NCBI GenBank assembly: GCA_013180625.2
Contig: SNVD02014566.1
Coordinates: 186,001 to 250,000 of the forward strand
Source: Boswellia sacra
Lineage: Eukaryota > Streptophyta > Magnoliopsida > Sapindales > Burseraceae
Reading direction: 5' to 3'
Length of the DNA: 64,000 nt
Part shown: piece after piece, positions 1 through 14,000 of the stretch
How the letters are laid out: each line of letters opens with the position of its first letter
Numbering within the stretch: position 1 is the first letter of the stretch
The notes under the pieces: generated by a model
The model's database searches: none
Seen by the model: only the letters and a program-made list of their open reading frames with translations
Told to the model about the DNA's origin: nothing
Program-made: the position numbers and the translations under genes

Positions 1-306
1 CTGCACTGCTCAGAGAACTGATGGTTCGAATGTCTCATGTGTGCATATTTGTGGTTCAAATTTGTCTTGCTTGCATATTCATTACAGCATATTATTGTCA
101 CTTAATGTTGGTATCTTTCTTATCATCTAGCAATTTTCTTCTTTATCCCTTTTTTGGAGGTGGTCTTTGCAATTAAATTGACTGCTTAAGCAGAATGAAT
201 TTATTTGAACTTCTGGAATTCTATCATAACAAAAGAAGTTGGTTACCGTTTTTATTTTAAATTTATTTTTTTGGTTGTATTTAACCTATCATTTGCAATT
301 GTGAAG

Positions 307-786
307 GGTGACATGCAATCATTGGAAGACTTGACTTATGATAGGAGGAAAGAATTTCTTAGGAAACACCAATTGCCAAGAGAACTTCCTGTCGTCTCAT
401 TCCATACAGAAGCTGGCATTACTCCTGCAGTTCTCGCAACATTATCTCATGTTGCCCATGCAGAGCTACCCTCTTTATCTGCTGATCAACCTGCAAAACT
501 CCCAGTCGTAATGCCCCTTGGTGCTGTGATGGCTGCATGTGCCCAGCTATTACAGATCCGGTATGGTGAAAAGAGTGATGGGCTTGTCACTCGTCGTGAT
601 GCTGAAGTTCCTGGATCTATTGTAGTGCGGCCAAAACGTAAATTAGACCATGCTTGGATGGTTTATTCTTCATTGAATGATGATCCTTCTGAAGCAGATG
701 CTTCCCAAGTGTGTGAGGCGCTTCTGACTATGCTTGTGGAAGTTGGGCAGAAGAAGAGGCATGAACTTGCTATGAAAGATGAATGA
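307..786 (+). CDS. 3' terminal exon of an alpha/beta-hydrolase-like (lipase-like) protein
   Basis: Partial gene; earlier exons lie left of the window. The open frame runs to TGA at 784-786. An AG acceptor at about 305-306 gives an exon of about 159 codons starting G-D-M-Q-S-L-E-D-L, preceded by T-rich intron-like sequence. The exon holds RRKEFLRKHQLP, PVVSFHTEA, YGEKSDGLVTRRDAEVPGS and RKLDHAWMVYSS, which I recognise from plant alpha/beta-hydrolase-fold proteins annotated as lipase-like. The conserved D in GLVTRRDAEVPGS and H in KLDHAWM sit where a lipase-type Asp and His would be expected; this assignment is inference. The nucleophile serine would be upstream, outside the window. The substrate is unknown. 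The exact Arabidopsis counterpart was not identified. The exact acceptor is less certain than the frame. Confidence 0.75.
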   Translation, partial: GDMQSLEDLTYDRRKEFLRKHQLPRELPVVSFHTEAGITPAVLATLSHVAHAELPSLSADQPAKLPVVMPLGAVMAACAQLLQIRYGEKSDGLVTRRDAEVPGSIVVRPKRKLDHAWMVYSSLNDDPSEADASQVCEALLTMLVEVGQKKRHELAMKDE

Positions 787-2212
787 CATACCCGTTATTC
801 TGACTAAACATGTCAAGTAATCACGCTGTTGTTGTAACTGTTATACTCTTTTTTTTAATATCGTTATTCAATACTGCTTCATTTTGATTGAAGTCATGTA
901 TTTCTCTTTGTATATAAATTAATCTTTTTTCTTTCTCTGATCTTCGCATGGCGGAAAACTAAAGCTTAGAATGTGAAGTCAAAAGAAATTATTTACCTAC
1001 ATAAAGAAGCGCATGGTACTCTTTTAATTTTTATTCTTCGTTTCAGGTGTTTGAAGGCAGCGATCGGTAGGATAAAGATTATAATAATTTTCATAAATAT
1101 AATATCCTATAAAATAGTTTTTAATTAATAAACTATTTTTTAATAAATTTTTATGTGATTGGTTATGATTTTGTAAAATTTTGAGAAGCAATTAAAATTA
1201 TAAATTTATTTTAAAAAGTTTAAAAGTTATAATTATGGGTCTTCCATTAACGAGTGATAGGTCTTCCTTGATGAGTTGGTATCAAGTGTTGGAGATCAAC
1301 AAAGTAGTGATGTTTGGTTTGGGGTTATGATATTAAATTTCTTTTGAAATTTTAATTATTTTTGAAAAGATTTCTGTACTTTTGGTTAATTTTCAAAATC
1401 TACTCTATAGTTTTTATGATTTATTGTTAAAATTATTTATTTATAAAAATTAATAAATGATATTTATCTAAAATTAAATTTATATCATAAAATCTAAAGA
1501 CTATGTACTGGGACGGCATGGGGATTTGTCAAACCGACTACCTGTTGTGCTGGTTAATGCCTTCAAAAAAAAAAAAAGGAGAAAAAAAAAAGTAACTATT
1601 CAAGTACCGAGTGGTTTGGAAGTTAACGTCAACCAAACCCTTGAATAAGACACAAGACAGCCAATACAATTGCAATCACCAGCTTAGATTCTTCAAACAA
1701 GTGTACCAGTGTTATTCCAAAACTATCCTTCTAACATTCACAGAATTCCAGGCTATCCCACTCCTGGCATTTTACAATTTTACATTCTCGAAGTCCTCCC
1801 TCCCTCTCTCTCTCTCTCTCTTTCATCGACTTCTACAGAGACCGACTTGGAGAGATCAGATGGCTACGTGCTTAGAGAAAGATAGGGCACAGAGTTGGTG
1901 CATAAACTGGTTGAATTAGGGTTTTGGAGTCCATTTCCGGATTCGAATTAGGGTTTCGATGAATTAGTTATTTAGGGGTTTGGTGTAATATAGTTAGGGT
2001 TTTTTATTGGGTAGTTTTTGGTTGATTATTCACTTCCTCTTCTTCTTCTTCTTTTTTTTTTTAAATTCTTTTTATTTGTGCGGTTGAGTGGGCTGTTAGC
2101 CTTGTACGGTTTTTTAGTGGGCACTAATGAAAGTTAAGCTGTTATAGGGCTGCTGCTTCTAGGGTTTGGTGTTTCTCTGTGTGTGTCTGGTTGTGTGTGC
2201 CAGTGCGATTCA
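787..2212. other. Intergenic DNA: 3' flank of the hydrolase gene and 5' flank/5' UTR of HUB1
   Basis: AT-rich DNA without a supported gene. The first 300 bases are probably 3' UTR of the hydrolase gene. From about 1600 on, composition changes and a CT-rich run at about 1803-1822 looks like a plant 5' leader. The open frame at 1611-1919 overlaps that leader and has no recognisable protein. Confidence 0.6.
1803..1822 (+). repeat. CT microsatellite in the presumed HUB1 5' UTR
   Basis: An uninterrupted CT dinucleotide run about 390 bases before the HUB1 ATG. CT/GA runs are common near plant transcription starts. A role in expression is inference. Confidence 0.6.
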
Positions 2213-5200
2213 ATGGGGAGCACAGGTGAGCCAGACCGAAAACGGCGCCACTTCAGCTCCATATCACCAACTGCCGCTACCGCTAAGAAGCATCCATTTT
2301 TTCCTTCATCCGAGGACACAAAGGTACGTTTCTTCTATATTTTTTTCTTTTGATTGTCGTTCATTTGTGTGTTTTGCTTTGCTACCTGACTGATTTTGAT
2401 GCTTCGTTTCTAATTTTCAGTTTTTGAGTGTTTCTTGATTGCGTTTCTAAGGTTTTGGATCTGGGACTATTAAAACAATTAGGAAATTCTATGCTTTTTT
2501 GGTTATATTTGCTTTATTGATTCAATTGAGGAGTAGTTATTCAATTTCTGTTATATTCGTGGTTGGTTTTTCAATGTTTAGTTATTGTAATGATACTTTT
2601 TTTAAGCTTCAAATTTTAGTTGCGCTGTGAATTGAATGCCTCTTTTCAATTTGAGTCTGTTTTCTTTAGCTTGTAACTGGGACACCTTCGCCATGATTCA
2701 TTTATTTATGAAATATATCAGCAGACGTGGAGAATGTATCCATTTTTACGTGATGACCTCCTTTTCTGTTATAGCAATTTTGACTGTGTAGCAGGCTGTA
2801 TGTTTGTTGGGATAATTTGTTTGGTGGCGTTTCTTCTGATTAACATAAGAAAAACTTTTTGTTTACCAATTTTTTGTGATTAGCTCGGTTGTTGCTGTGA
2901 TTTACTTTCTTCTATTACAACTTGTTTGTTTGAACTTTTTCTTTTTCGTAATGCAGCTTGATACTGTTGTCCTTCACTTCCAAAATCAAAAGCTTGTTCA
3001 GAAGTTAGAGGCCCAGAAGGTTGAGTATTCTGCTCTTGACAATAAGTTCACTCAACTGAAGGAGAGACAACAACCTTATGATTCCACATTAAAGGTGGTC
3101 AATAAGTCTTGGGAAGAGGTAATACCCTAGGTTTTTATTTTACTTTTCTTCTTTTGATGCAAAAAATAAATAAGTTAACAGGTAAAAGAAGAATGAAGGA
3201 AAAGAAAAGATTTGAAATAACAGTATGCAATATCTTGTGGCTTTATGCCTACAGTGTTGTGTTTTGCCCTATGGAAAATTGATTTATGCTTTTATAATAG
3301 TTGGTCACTGACATGGAATCATGTTCTATCCGGGCAAGAGAGTCAAGAAGTGGACAAGATTTTAGATGTGTATCAGTTAAGGAGGAGGGTGAGATTACCT
3401 ACCACACTTTTTTTTTTTTTTTTGTTCCTTTGCTTTCCTTGCCTGTTACTCTCTGATTTACTACTTTTTCTGATTCCATGTAATTTGAATCAATTGTCAG
3501 ATGGAAGTCCTTATCCCCCCCATGATGCTTTCCTCAGTCGACTTATAGAAACTGGAGCAACTGAAAGTTCCTCTGCAGATAATTGCCCTAATCAGATGGA
3601 AGAAGATAGAGAAATCGCCTTTGAGAAGACTAAGAACATCTTATGTAATATAGTAGCTGCTGTTGACAACCTGTGGTATCTGAAGGATGGGCTATATTCT
3701 GCTGCTATGAAAGGGGTGGTGGGAGATGGTGAGTGTTGTGAGAAAATATTTGTTCTGCATTGTAAGTTGTAATCTTTTTCTTGCAAGATTTGTTCCTCAG
3801 TTTCCCATGTACACTGCGAATTTTGCTAGGCTCATGCAGACAAAAGTCATCTAGTGACTTAGAGTCAGAAGTTAAAAGTTTGAGATCAGCACTAAATGAT
3901 CTTCACTTGAAGCACAAATCATTGGCAAGGAAACTACGGAGCCATCAAGACAATGATGTAAAAGGCAAAGCTGAGCTTAAACGTGTAAGAGGTAAGTATT
4001 TATATGGTCTTGATTTAGTTGATTTCCTAATATGAACCCAGACCTGACACCTAATCTAAGGAAATGGATTATGCATGTTTTTGTCTCTAAGGTATCAAAT
4101 ATTTGTTTATTTCTTTTGTGCAATATTTTACTATACATCAATTGATACATGTATATGCCATATTCGGTAACTCATGAACAATAAAGGTTTTGAATGTGTA
4201 CTTTTGTTCATTTACTCATGCTTGGATTATAAGGATTTATGATTATTGCTGACCACATGTTCCCTGAATATGTAATACCTTGGTATAACCATTTGATTTT
4301 CTAAAGTGGTTTTGAGAGCTTTGTTCTCATCATTTTTACTGAGAGTTACTGGAGCTGCATTTATGTTATAAGAGATCAGTTGAATTTAGGGGAAGTATAA
4401 AACTGAGTCTAACCTAAAATATACCTTTTATATGTTTTTTCAATTGTTTTATGAAATTCTTGAATAGCATTTTGTCTGAAGCTCAGTAAATTTGTTAATG
4501 TCAAAAAGTATCATTTGCTATGGAAAAAGAAATTGAACCGATCAAGTTCTAGTCATTTTAATTATGTATTTGCTAAAAAAACTTTTCCTTTTTTTATTTC
4601 ATTCCTCTGGATCTGACTATGTTCTGAATCTCCATGTATTTTCATAATATGAAACGTTTCTGAATGGTCTACTATTGGTTTTTCTGTAAAGGGGAATTGG
4701 AGAGTGCAGTTAGAGAATTAGAGGAGAGTAATTGTAAATTGGCCACCCTCAAAGCAGAAAGAGATGCAACAAAGGGGGCATTTTTCCCAGTTCTAAATCT
4801 AGGGAGTAAAAATGTTCCTGGTGATAGGATCATAGATGAACAAAGAGATTTACAAGATATGGAGTCTGCTTTCAAAGAGCTAATGGTAATTTATGACCTA
4901 GCTTTCTCTTCAATTGACACTTGAAAAAATCACTCAAAAGTAATGAACTTCTCTGCAGGAGCAAGCTTCAAATCGACTATTGGAACTTAAAGATCTTCAT
5001 GATGAGAGAATAAAAATATTAAAGCAGTTATTCAATTTGCAGGTTAGCTTTCTGGAATTTTAACGTCTTTGTTCTGTGTGAATGTACTCATTTGGTTTTC
5101 TTCTGAAGAATTAGTTTTCAATTGCAACTCTACTTTATGGTAATATGCATTGAATGAGAATAATTTATTGGCAGAATACATTGAAGAGTGTGAAGTGTCT

Positions 5201-8200
5201 TTCTTCTTCTCAAGCCTTCCTCTTGGTGAGGGATCAGCTAGAGAAGTCAAAATCAGAAGTTATCAAGTACCAGGCACTATTTGAGAAACTACAGGTTGTA
5301 ACTGGTCGGTACTTGCAGTTATGCCTTTATCTGTCCTTTCCTGCTAGGATTTTTTTCTGATGCTGACTGTTCCTTTCTCAATTGAAACTTTAGGTTGAGA
5401 AGGATAATCTTGCCTGGAAGGAGATGGAACTGAATATGAAAAATGATCTAGTAGATGTTTTCCGAAGATCTTCGGCAGTTGTTGATTCACGAATTGCTGA
5501 CCTAAGAATAGAGATACAGAAACAAATTGATGAAAGAATTATGATTGAAACTAGGCTGGAAGAGGCATCAAGAGAACCTGGTAATGGAACATGTGGTTCT
5601 TTTGATAACATAATCTGTGCTGCCTTATATCTCTGCTTTTATGTTTAAATACTGATTGAAACACTCTGCATGTTAGGAAGGAAAGAAATTATTTCAGAAT
5701 TTAAAGCCTTGGTTTCATCATTTCCTGAGGAAATGAGTTCTATGCAAAGTCAATTAAGTAAGTACAAAGAGACTGCTCTTGATATTCACTCTCTACGGGC
5801 AGATATGCAGTCTCTTTCTAATGTTCTTAATCGGAAGGTGGGTGAAATTAAATATTTTGTCTTTCCTTACTACATATTCTTGGATTCAGTTGGACTTAAA
5901 AGCTTCATTTATTTATCTTTAACAGGCAAAAGAGTGTGAAACTTTATATGCAAGATCAGCTGACCAAGTTGCTGAGATGCATAAGTTGCAAGCTATGGTA
6001 TAGATTTTTTTTTTTTAATTTGATTATATTCATGACAAATATATTTGAAACATAATTGTAGTGATCTGTTAAATACGTTGTTAAGAATCTTATAGCTAGT
6101 GGCTCACAATTTCCTGCTCTTTATAATATTTTTGGTCTGAGCAGCTTTCTTAAATATACCTTTTTCAATGTGTGCACCCTTCTGTTCTAGCTATGATATC
6201 TACCTTCTTGGTGAAAGTTACTGTTATTCTAGAAATAACTGATGGAAATTAAAGCAGAAATAGAGGAAGTAATTATGGGTTGAATGAACACTGTAAAAGT
6301 TACGTGATGTGAAATGAAAGGGAAGGAGAAATATGACAATCAAATGCTTTAAAGAGAGTATTTCTGTTGATTGAGTTATGAGATGGTGGCAGACAGTAAG
6401 AAGAGGTGAAACTTGAATTACGACTGTCATTCACTGTTAGATTAGCCTGTGTGCATAGGTAGATTCTTTCTGTAATTGACCAATCTTGGGCTCAGGTTCA
6501 AGTCATTCATCATTCTTGCACTGTTTAATTGTTTCTGGAATTAAGGAAATTGTTGGTATTGTGCTATTACACCATCTCATATTGTTAGTTTTCATTTTAT
6601 GAAAACAAGTATAGGATATTTAGGGCATACAACTAAGGCATAATGCTTAATTAATTATTTAGTTATTTTAAAACCATACCTTCCATTCTCTCTTTCTAAC
6701 GTGGAAAGAAAAATTTCAATAACGCAGTCATGATTAAATGTTTTAAACGAGATTTATTCAGTTTTGGCTTTTTAAGTGGAGATTTTCATGGAATTGACTA
6801 AGAAAGTAAGGAGATCAAGCAATCTAGTTCTTCAGTTTGTGTGAACCAATTTATCCCTGATGTCACGTAAAAAAAGCTATGTTTTTGGACTCGAATGTTT
6901 CGTTTATGGAAAATCTGTGGTGACTTTATTTATCTCAAGGGTGGTCTTATATCCTTTCCAATGACTTTTCTTTCCCGATCTTGGGCCTCTAAAGCACTGT
7001 ATGTGAGATAGTTGTACCATTAAAAAATATATAAGGAAAAAATTCTGAAGGATGGTTTCACACTGCTAAAAATGTGAGAGAGCAGAGTTTAGCAACTGCT
7101 GGCAAAATTTGTGGTGGTTATGATCTGTTCAAGGAGTTGCATCCTGAGGGATGTGGATGCCTGGCTCATCATCAATATTTTGTGTCTGGATCATATGCAT
7201 GGGTTAGCATATTTATTGTTATTCGTGGAGTAATAATATAGCAGTTAATTTTATTTTAATATGTTTTCCAAAAGTGTCTTTCCCCTCTTTTTTCATTTTG
7301 CAATTAGTAGCTCTCGAGCTTGTGTTATCTTTCCGCTTAGAGGTGGAGTCTCTCCCCACATAGTGAATTTGATCTTGGATTGCATAACCAAAACATGGAA
7401 TTTTGTTCCCTCAAACCAGATTTAAGGATCCAAAATCATTGTCCCATTTTTCTGAACCAGTTTTAAGGATTTAAATAGTACTATTAAAATTCTTACTAAG
7501 GATCGGATATCATTGCATTAGTGGTTTAAATATCTTTTTTTATTTTTTCCGTGATAATGGCTAGATAACTTGTGACTGATTCCTCTTTAGTCCTTGTTTT
7601 TATTTACCTACATTATTCTTTGGTGCAGGTTCAAGATTTAACAAGTAGTAATTTGGAGTTGAAGTTGATTTTGGATATGTACAGACGTGAATTCACAGAT
7701 TCGAGGTTAGAGAACCTACATAAAAAAGCTTTTTCCTTTTAACTATGATGAAATATATATATTTTCAAATTTGGTAGATTGTATTTTCTTGAGTCTTTCT
7801 TTTGTTACATATTTGGTTTGTTCTGTGCTGGAAGTTAAATTTGAATCCAGTTGCACAAAGAACATTTTGTTTTCTTTATATATAGTATATTAATTTTTCT
7901 TTTTCTTTTTTAATTCTTTTACCTATTTGCTATTGATTCTGGCCTGGATTTTTTTCTTATTGGGATATGGCACTGGATCCTGCATTTATTACTCTGGTGT
8001 TTTTGCCAATTCAGCTAGCTTTATTGTTTTGAGTGTCAGAGGATTTGGGAGCTACAGATGGTTGATGTGCATCTCCAAATAATAGTGTTGTCCTTATGAA
8101 TTTTATTTACACTGCAGGGATGTCTTGGAAGCCAGGGATTTGGAATACAAGGCATGGGCTCATGTTCAAAGTTTGAAATATTCTCTTGACGAACAAAGCT

Positions 8201-10669
8201 TGGAATTAAGAGTGAAGACTGCCAATGAAGCTGAAGCCGTATCCCAGCAAAGGCTAGCTGCTGCAGAAGCTGAGATTGCTGACATGAGACAGAAGCTGGA
8301 AGCTTTTAAAAGGTAACAACTTGGTGATTGCTTGTTTAGAAGTCTTTTTTAATTCTGTTGTACTGTCTGATTTATGTTTTAGAGATTAATACTTCCTGTG
8401 TTAATGATTCAGGGATATGGTTAGGCTTTCTGATGAATTGAAATCCAAAAATGAAGAGATTGAGGCCTACTTATCGGAAATAGAGGTTGGCTTCCTATTA
8501 CCATACGCACTACATTTTTTTCGTCAATTACGAGTTGGATTAAGGTTATTTATTTGGTTTTTCTTCAGACAATTGGACAGGCATATGATGACATGCAAAC
8601 ACAAAACCAACAACTATTGCAGCAAATTACTGAGAGAGATGACTATAACATTAAGGTAGCTACTCCCAGCTCATTGCCTTTTTGTCTCCTGAAATTATCT
8701 TTCTTTCATGTTTTTGGATGTTTGTGAGCTTTTGTTGGCTTTTTATTCAGAGTTTATAACCATTTGCCACGCAAATTGCCAGCTGGTTGAATTGCTAATA
8801 GGTGTAATAAGGTTACTTCATTACTAGTTTCTTTTATTGTATTATTCCCATTAATGGTTGGCATTAAATTGCATTAACAATCTCAACCGTAAACTAAGTG
8901 AAGTAAACACAGTCAAATGTCATCTTCTTCCTGATCTTCATTAATATTTGTAGATCAAGGTACTTTTTATCCTTTTTTGGGTGTGTGTATATAGGGTTGA
9001 GGTTGGACTATATTTTTGGAAGTAGGGGAGCCAGTTACTTTATAAAGTCAATAGAATTTTGAGCAAACTTCTGGGTCTTCTTAAAATTTATTGGCGCCTA
9101 TGGAAGGAGAAATGATTTGCAACAAAAAAGAAAAAAAAAATCTTTTTATGAAAGATTGAACATGTGTTTTACATGCATGAACCCTTCCTAAACACAAATT
9201 CTAGTGCTATTTATTATCTGTTTGAAAGAAAAATTCTTTATATCTATAGCAGTTATCGCTCTTCAGACATTTAGACGATAATATATGCTAGCATTGGGTT
9301 GAGCTTATGGAATTGAATTTATGAAGGACTTGTATATTATCTGAGTGCCAATCATTTATATTTTTATTCATTGATTGAAAAAAATGAATGTTTTAAGCAG
9401 TCATATACTTCATCCTTTAACAATGACTTTGTGGCTCCTACTGTTCTTGTTTAGCTCTTTTTAGAGGGAGTAAAAGCCAGACAGCTGCAGGATGCTCTAC
9501 TCATGGACAAACGTATCATGGAAAGGGAGATCCAGCGAGCCAATGCATCTTATAGTTTCTTTGACATGAAAGCTGCAAAAATTGAAGATCAGGTATGTTT
9601 GTGTTGTTTTGCAGTAGTATGAGGATTGCCAAGAAGTTGAATTCTAATTGTGGATTCCCTTGCAGTTGAAATTTTGTGTAGACCAGGTTCAGAAACTTGC
9701 AGAAGATAGATTTCAGAATTCAAGTAATTTGGAAAATACACGAAAGAGATTGTTAGATGTGAGAAGATCATCTGTTCAATTGAGGGAGTCATTGGAAGAA
9801 TCACAATCCAAGGTGGATAAAAGTCGTTTGGCTCTTATGGAGCTGCAGATAGAATTAGAGCAAGAGAGGTAATGGTATAATCAGTATTACTTTGCCCTCA
9901 ATTTATGTGAAGTTGGGTGTAACGGATTCATCTTTTTGGTTTACTAGATTTGGCAAGAAAAGAATAGAGGAGGAGTTGGAAGTTGCGAGGAGAAAGATTT
10001 CGCGTCTTCAAGCTCCGACAGAGGGGTCCTCAATTGTAGAAGAGCTGCGGCAGGAACTTAGAGAATACAGGGAAATACTCAAGTGCAGTATCTGCCTTGA
10101 CCGGCCAAAAGAGGTACATGTGCCACATTGATTATAGTATTTTATGTGATTATAGGAAAATCTTATACTTGTAGGAAATGATGATTTTAGTTTGCGGTTT
10201 ATCAGTATGCTGATAAAAGTTTATATCCTGATTCTCATCCTTATTCTTTGATATAGCTGGTGTTAACCATCAGTTGACAAACCAAAATAGTTTTCATACT
10301 TAAAATGTAAGAGTAGCAACAAGTGTTAGCTCAAGTGATAGAAGTGGACCGGCGGGTGTGTGGGTGGGGTGTTAGATCTTAATCTCGAGTGACCAAATTT
10401 TCCAATATAGTAGATCTTTATACACACTGGAAGTGGTTTTGTTTACATTTGCTTTTCATTTCACCTACTATTTTTTATCTGTCATGCTACAGCACTCAGG
10501 TGCTTTTTTTTTTTTTAAATTTTTTTTCTACCTTCAGGTTGTCATTACAAAGTGCTACCACCTTTTTTGCAATCCCTGTGTACAAAGAGTTACTGAAAGT
10601 CGTCACCGCAAATGTCCGGTGTGTGCTGCAAGTTTTGGTCCCAACGATGTGAAACCTGTTTACATCTGA
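2213..10669 (+). CDS. HUB1: E3 ubiquitin-protein ligase BRE1-like 1 (HUB1), 19 exons
   Basis: Histone H2B monoubiquitination E3 ligase, a nuclear protein that works with HUB2 during transcription. Coding exons read by eye with GT-AG borders and matching phases: 2213-2323, 2957-3118, 3301-3388, 3501-3728, 3830-3991, 4692-4885, 4959-5042, 5175-5294, 5394-5580, 5677-5837, 5926-5997, 7629-7705, 8118-8312, 8413-8485, 8569-8655, 9455-9592, 9666-9868, 9948-10113, 10538-10669. They join into 879 codons plus stop; Arabidopsis HUB1 is about the same length. The start MGSTGEPDRKRRHFSSISP matches the HUB1 amino end. Most of the protein is charged coiled coil. The C3HC4 RING uses C827, C830, C842, H844, C847, C850, C862 and C865, and the protein ends GPNDVKPVYI. 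The RING is split by intron 18. Intron 11 is longest (1.6 kb) and holds nothing I recognise. No break was seen; HUB2 is excluded by the amino end and overall match. Confidence 0.95.
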
Positions 10670-11024
10670 TCCGCTGATGGTCAACAATGCTGTCCAACTT
10701 CAGACCCTTGTGTTGTTGTTCGGTGTAACTTGAGGTTTGACGTAGAATGCCCACAGGTTTGCATGTATCACTATATTTGGGCATTGTGGATGGGGAAAAT
10801 TATCAACAGGAACCGGTGGTTTTTCCTGTCCACTAACAAGCTGTTGCAAATCTTTTTTGATTTGCTGGTTGGTTTTAGGTTGTTAATGTTGATCATTCCA
10901 GTTGTATGATATTTCCCCCCCTTCATTTCAGAACCTCTAGAATCTTTCAATTTATTGTTTGCAGATTTCAGGATTGATCCACTGCTATTTTCAAAGGCTC
11001 TGGAGGTTGCTTGCCAATATAATG

Positions 11025-11030
11025 AATAAA
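11025..11030 (+). terminator. Putative polyadenylation signal of HUB1
   Basis: AATAAA about 355 bases after the HUB1 stop in AT-rich DNA. Position and motif fit a plant near-upstream element. Other AT-rich sites downstream could serve instead. Confidence 0.4.
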
Positions 11031-14000
11031 AATTTATGACGCTAAGCCTTAAAAAAAATAGTGGCCGGTGAGGATAAAGTTACCTGATACCTTTATTAAT
11101 GGATTCTGTTTCAGCGAAGATCTGGAGCATTAATGGAATTTTTGGCTGTATGTTAGAATTTTTCAGGCAATGTCTGTTAATTTTGGTTTCCCATAGAGTA
11201 GTTTTGTATATAGTAATTGGTTGTCAGATGTAATCGGAATTGATTGGAAGATGTAAAAGTTATTGAAAGTGAATAATAATAAGAATGTAGTCTTGGTGAT
11301 TTCGATATTTCGCTGGATTCTTGATTTTGGTAGTAAGCTGGTTTTATAAATTTCTCGCACTTAAGCTGCCTGCAGTTTTATTTAACTATGGAAATGTAAG
11401 ACTTCGTAGTGACAGTCACTTGTGCTAATGCAGTAATGTAAGTTTGAAGAATTGAGATAACTGCTCAACATTATTAGAGCACACCCGCAACATGGTTTTA
11501 ATAAATTTGTGCTGGTTGCAATTTTACAAGAACATTTGAAGTGTTATTTATATAACTTAATGCCCTGCTCGGAGCCTTTCCTTGGACCCCAATCTCTGAC
11601 AGTCACAGATATTAATTAACCATCTGTGGAGAATTGTAGAATACAATGGGTATACCATAAGGTTGTTAATTCTGACATTCTAGTACGTCTTTTATGGGAA
11701 ATTTTATCACTTTGTATATATTACATTTACAACATAAAAATTTACAACATTGATCCACCTTTTGTTCATGGATTCATCCTATTTCCCAAATGAAACTGTA
11801 TTATATTTTGTAATTATATTTTATTGAATTTTGAATATACAGACTGACAATTGCAGTTGCAGGGCCTTAGCCTGCCTCTTCCCTTAAAATGTAAAATCGT
11901 TCCTGTGTGGTGTGTCGTTGTCTGTATCATAGGCTATCATTAATGAGGATTGTAGGATGCTTAAATGGGAGATGGTCCATAGATGTTGATCTTGCATTTA
12001 TTTTATAGTACATGCACGTTGCGGTGAAAGAGGATAGCCATTATTTGACTCATGCATTACCTAAGCGTACAGTGATGTACTTTTGTACATTTGTCGTTCA
12101 GTTGATGTTATACGTAGGTAACATTATTGTTCGTTGGAGATGATAAAAGAAAGATATTTCACTCTTCACCATACCCACCTCACCCTCAAGTTCAATTAGT
12201 AACCATTATACTAGGGACATGTAAGTTTACAAATTCATTCATCCAAGTATTATTATATTATAACTTTTTATTATATCAGTCCAAAACTTACATGTAACCA
12301 GACTGTTAGATCATCTAATACTATGTAAACAATCTATTGAAACCTAAAAATTTATACTAACATGTAATGCAAAGACAGACTATAAGTCTTATTAGGATTT
12401 GAGTGAAATGTGTTTAGTTTCATGGAAGGTTTTGTAGCAAGTAAAGGGGGTGTGTCAATTTCAGTCTAGAACTACTTGATTGCATTGCATAAAGGGCATT
12501 GATAACTTTAGCTTTCTTATATTATTTTATTTTTCTTTTGTGTGGTCCCGTCGGCGTCCCAAGTGTTCGACAAAATGGCTGACCGCCATCTTATGTAACA
12601 AGTCATTTTTAGAGTCTCTTAATCTCTGTTTGATATTTCCCTCTCTTAACTTCTTTGCCCCTCCTCTCTCCCACTCTCACCTACTACAATTACACTCACT
12701 CTCCTCCTAATCCACTTTCTAATTTTCTACAATTACAATTACAAACAATTCTCTCTCGCTCCACTGAATCAACAACCGTGATACACGTGATTGATTCTCA
12801 AAAAACACATTGGATTCTTGCAAGACGAATCTTCTTAATTTGCTCTAACATTGCAAAATTAAAGAACTCCAGTCCCTTTTTTTAACGTGTTTCTTGCTTT
12901 CATTTTGGGTGAAAAAGGACACCATCCCTTTCGGCCAATTGTACGTAAATATTATTCATCTTACAATCATATTCCAGTCTGTCTCCGTGCATCAAGTTTT
13001 GTCACATGCTCTTTTTTTTTTTTTTTTTCCTTATTAAAATTAGTTGTTGCTTATTCAAATATGTCTTTGCCTGATCATACGAGCTGATATCGTTTCATCT
13101 TTTTCTCTAGTTGATGCTGAAATCTCGAGAAATCAATTAGTCCAGAGATTTGCTAGCATTAACAACGACAAAGATTTAATCAGAGGTAAAGAATCTTTTC
13201 TCCTAATGATTAAAATTTTCATTAATTTGACAGTCGATTATGTGCTAGCTGCATCAGCAGTCAAATGACACACGTGCAATAATGCAAACATCTTCACAAA
13301 CGAAAAAAAAAAACTATATATTATATAATCACATAATCTAAGTAATATTAAAGCATGTTTATGAGCATTAATATCAATTAACAATCTCTCTTTTTGTGTA
13401 AATTTACATAGTAAAGGAAACATCAAAAGCATACAAGTATCCCTTGATTTGAAACAAAGTTTTTTGAAGCACCGTCTTTCCAACTTAAAAGAGACAAAAA
13501 CCAAAGCTCCGATTCTTAATTTGCTCTTTTCCACTTTTTCCCAGTTTGTATTATAGTTCGTACAAAATCTTAAAAAATGTTTAAATTGCTAATTAATTAT
13601 CATATTAACACAATTGATCAATAAACTAATATAATATTTTGATTAACCTTTCAATGGGGCTTATATCATTATTAGATTCTTCATGTCCCAGGCCTGCAGT
13701 CACAGTCGTCAAAGATCATGAACCAATCATTCTGAAATTTAAAATATATATTTGAACACATCCAATTTTTAATAGTATTATTCCTTATTTATTTGATTAT
13801 GGAAAATAATTATTACTATATAAATCTGGACCCAAAAAAGTATTAAAGAAGACAAGGATCTTAGTATATTTATATATTTTTTTTCAATTATTGATGCGTA
13901 CCAAGTTGAGATTGCTTGGCTTCAGCCAGCCAGACACTGGCATCGTTACAGCTTTATAAGAAATTCGAAATAGGCTCAATAGGTTCGAGGATATACTTGG

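Noticed and set aside
10314..10396. SINE-like segment in HUB1 intron 18 (TTAGCTCAAGTGATAG and a later CTCGAGTGACC)
   Set aside because: A-box and B-box likeness is partial, there is no A-tail and no target duplication.
12545..12600. Short frame reading SQVFDKMADRHLM, resembling a PPR repeat fragment
   Set aside because: Only about 13 residues fit, a stop follows at once and no other PPR repeat is nearby. Chance similarity cannot be excluded.
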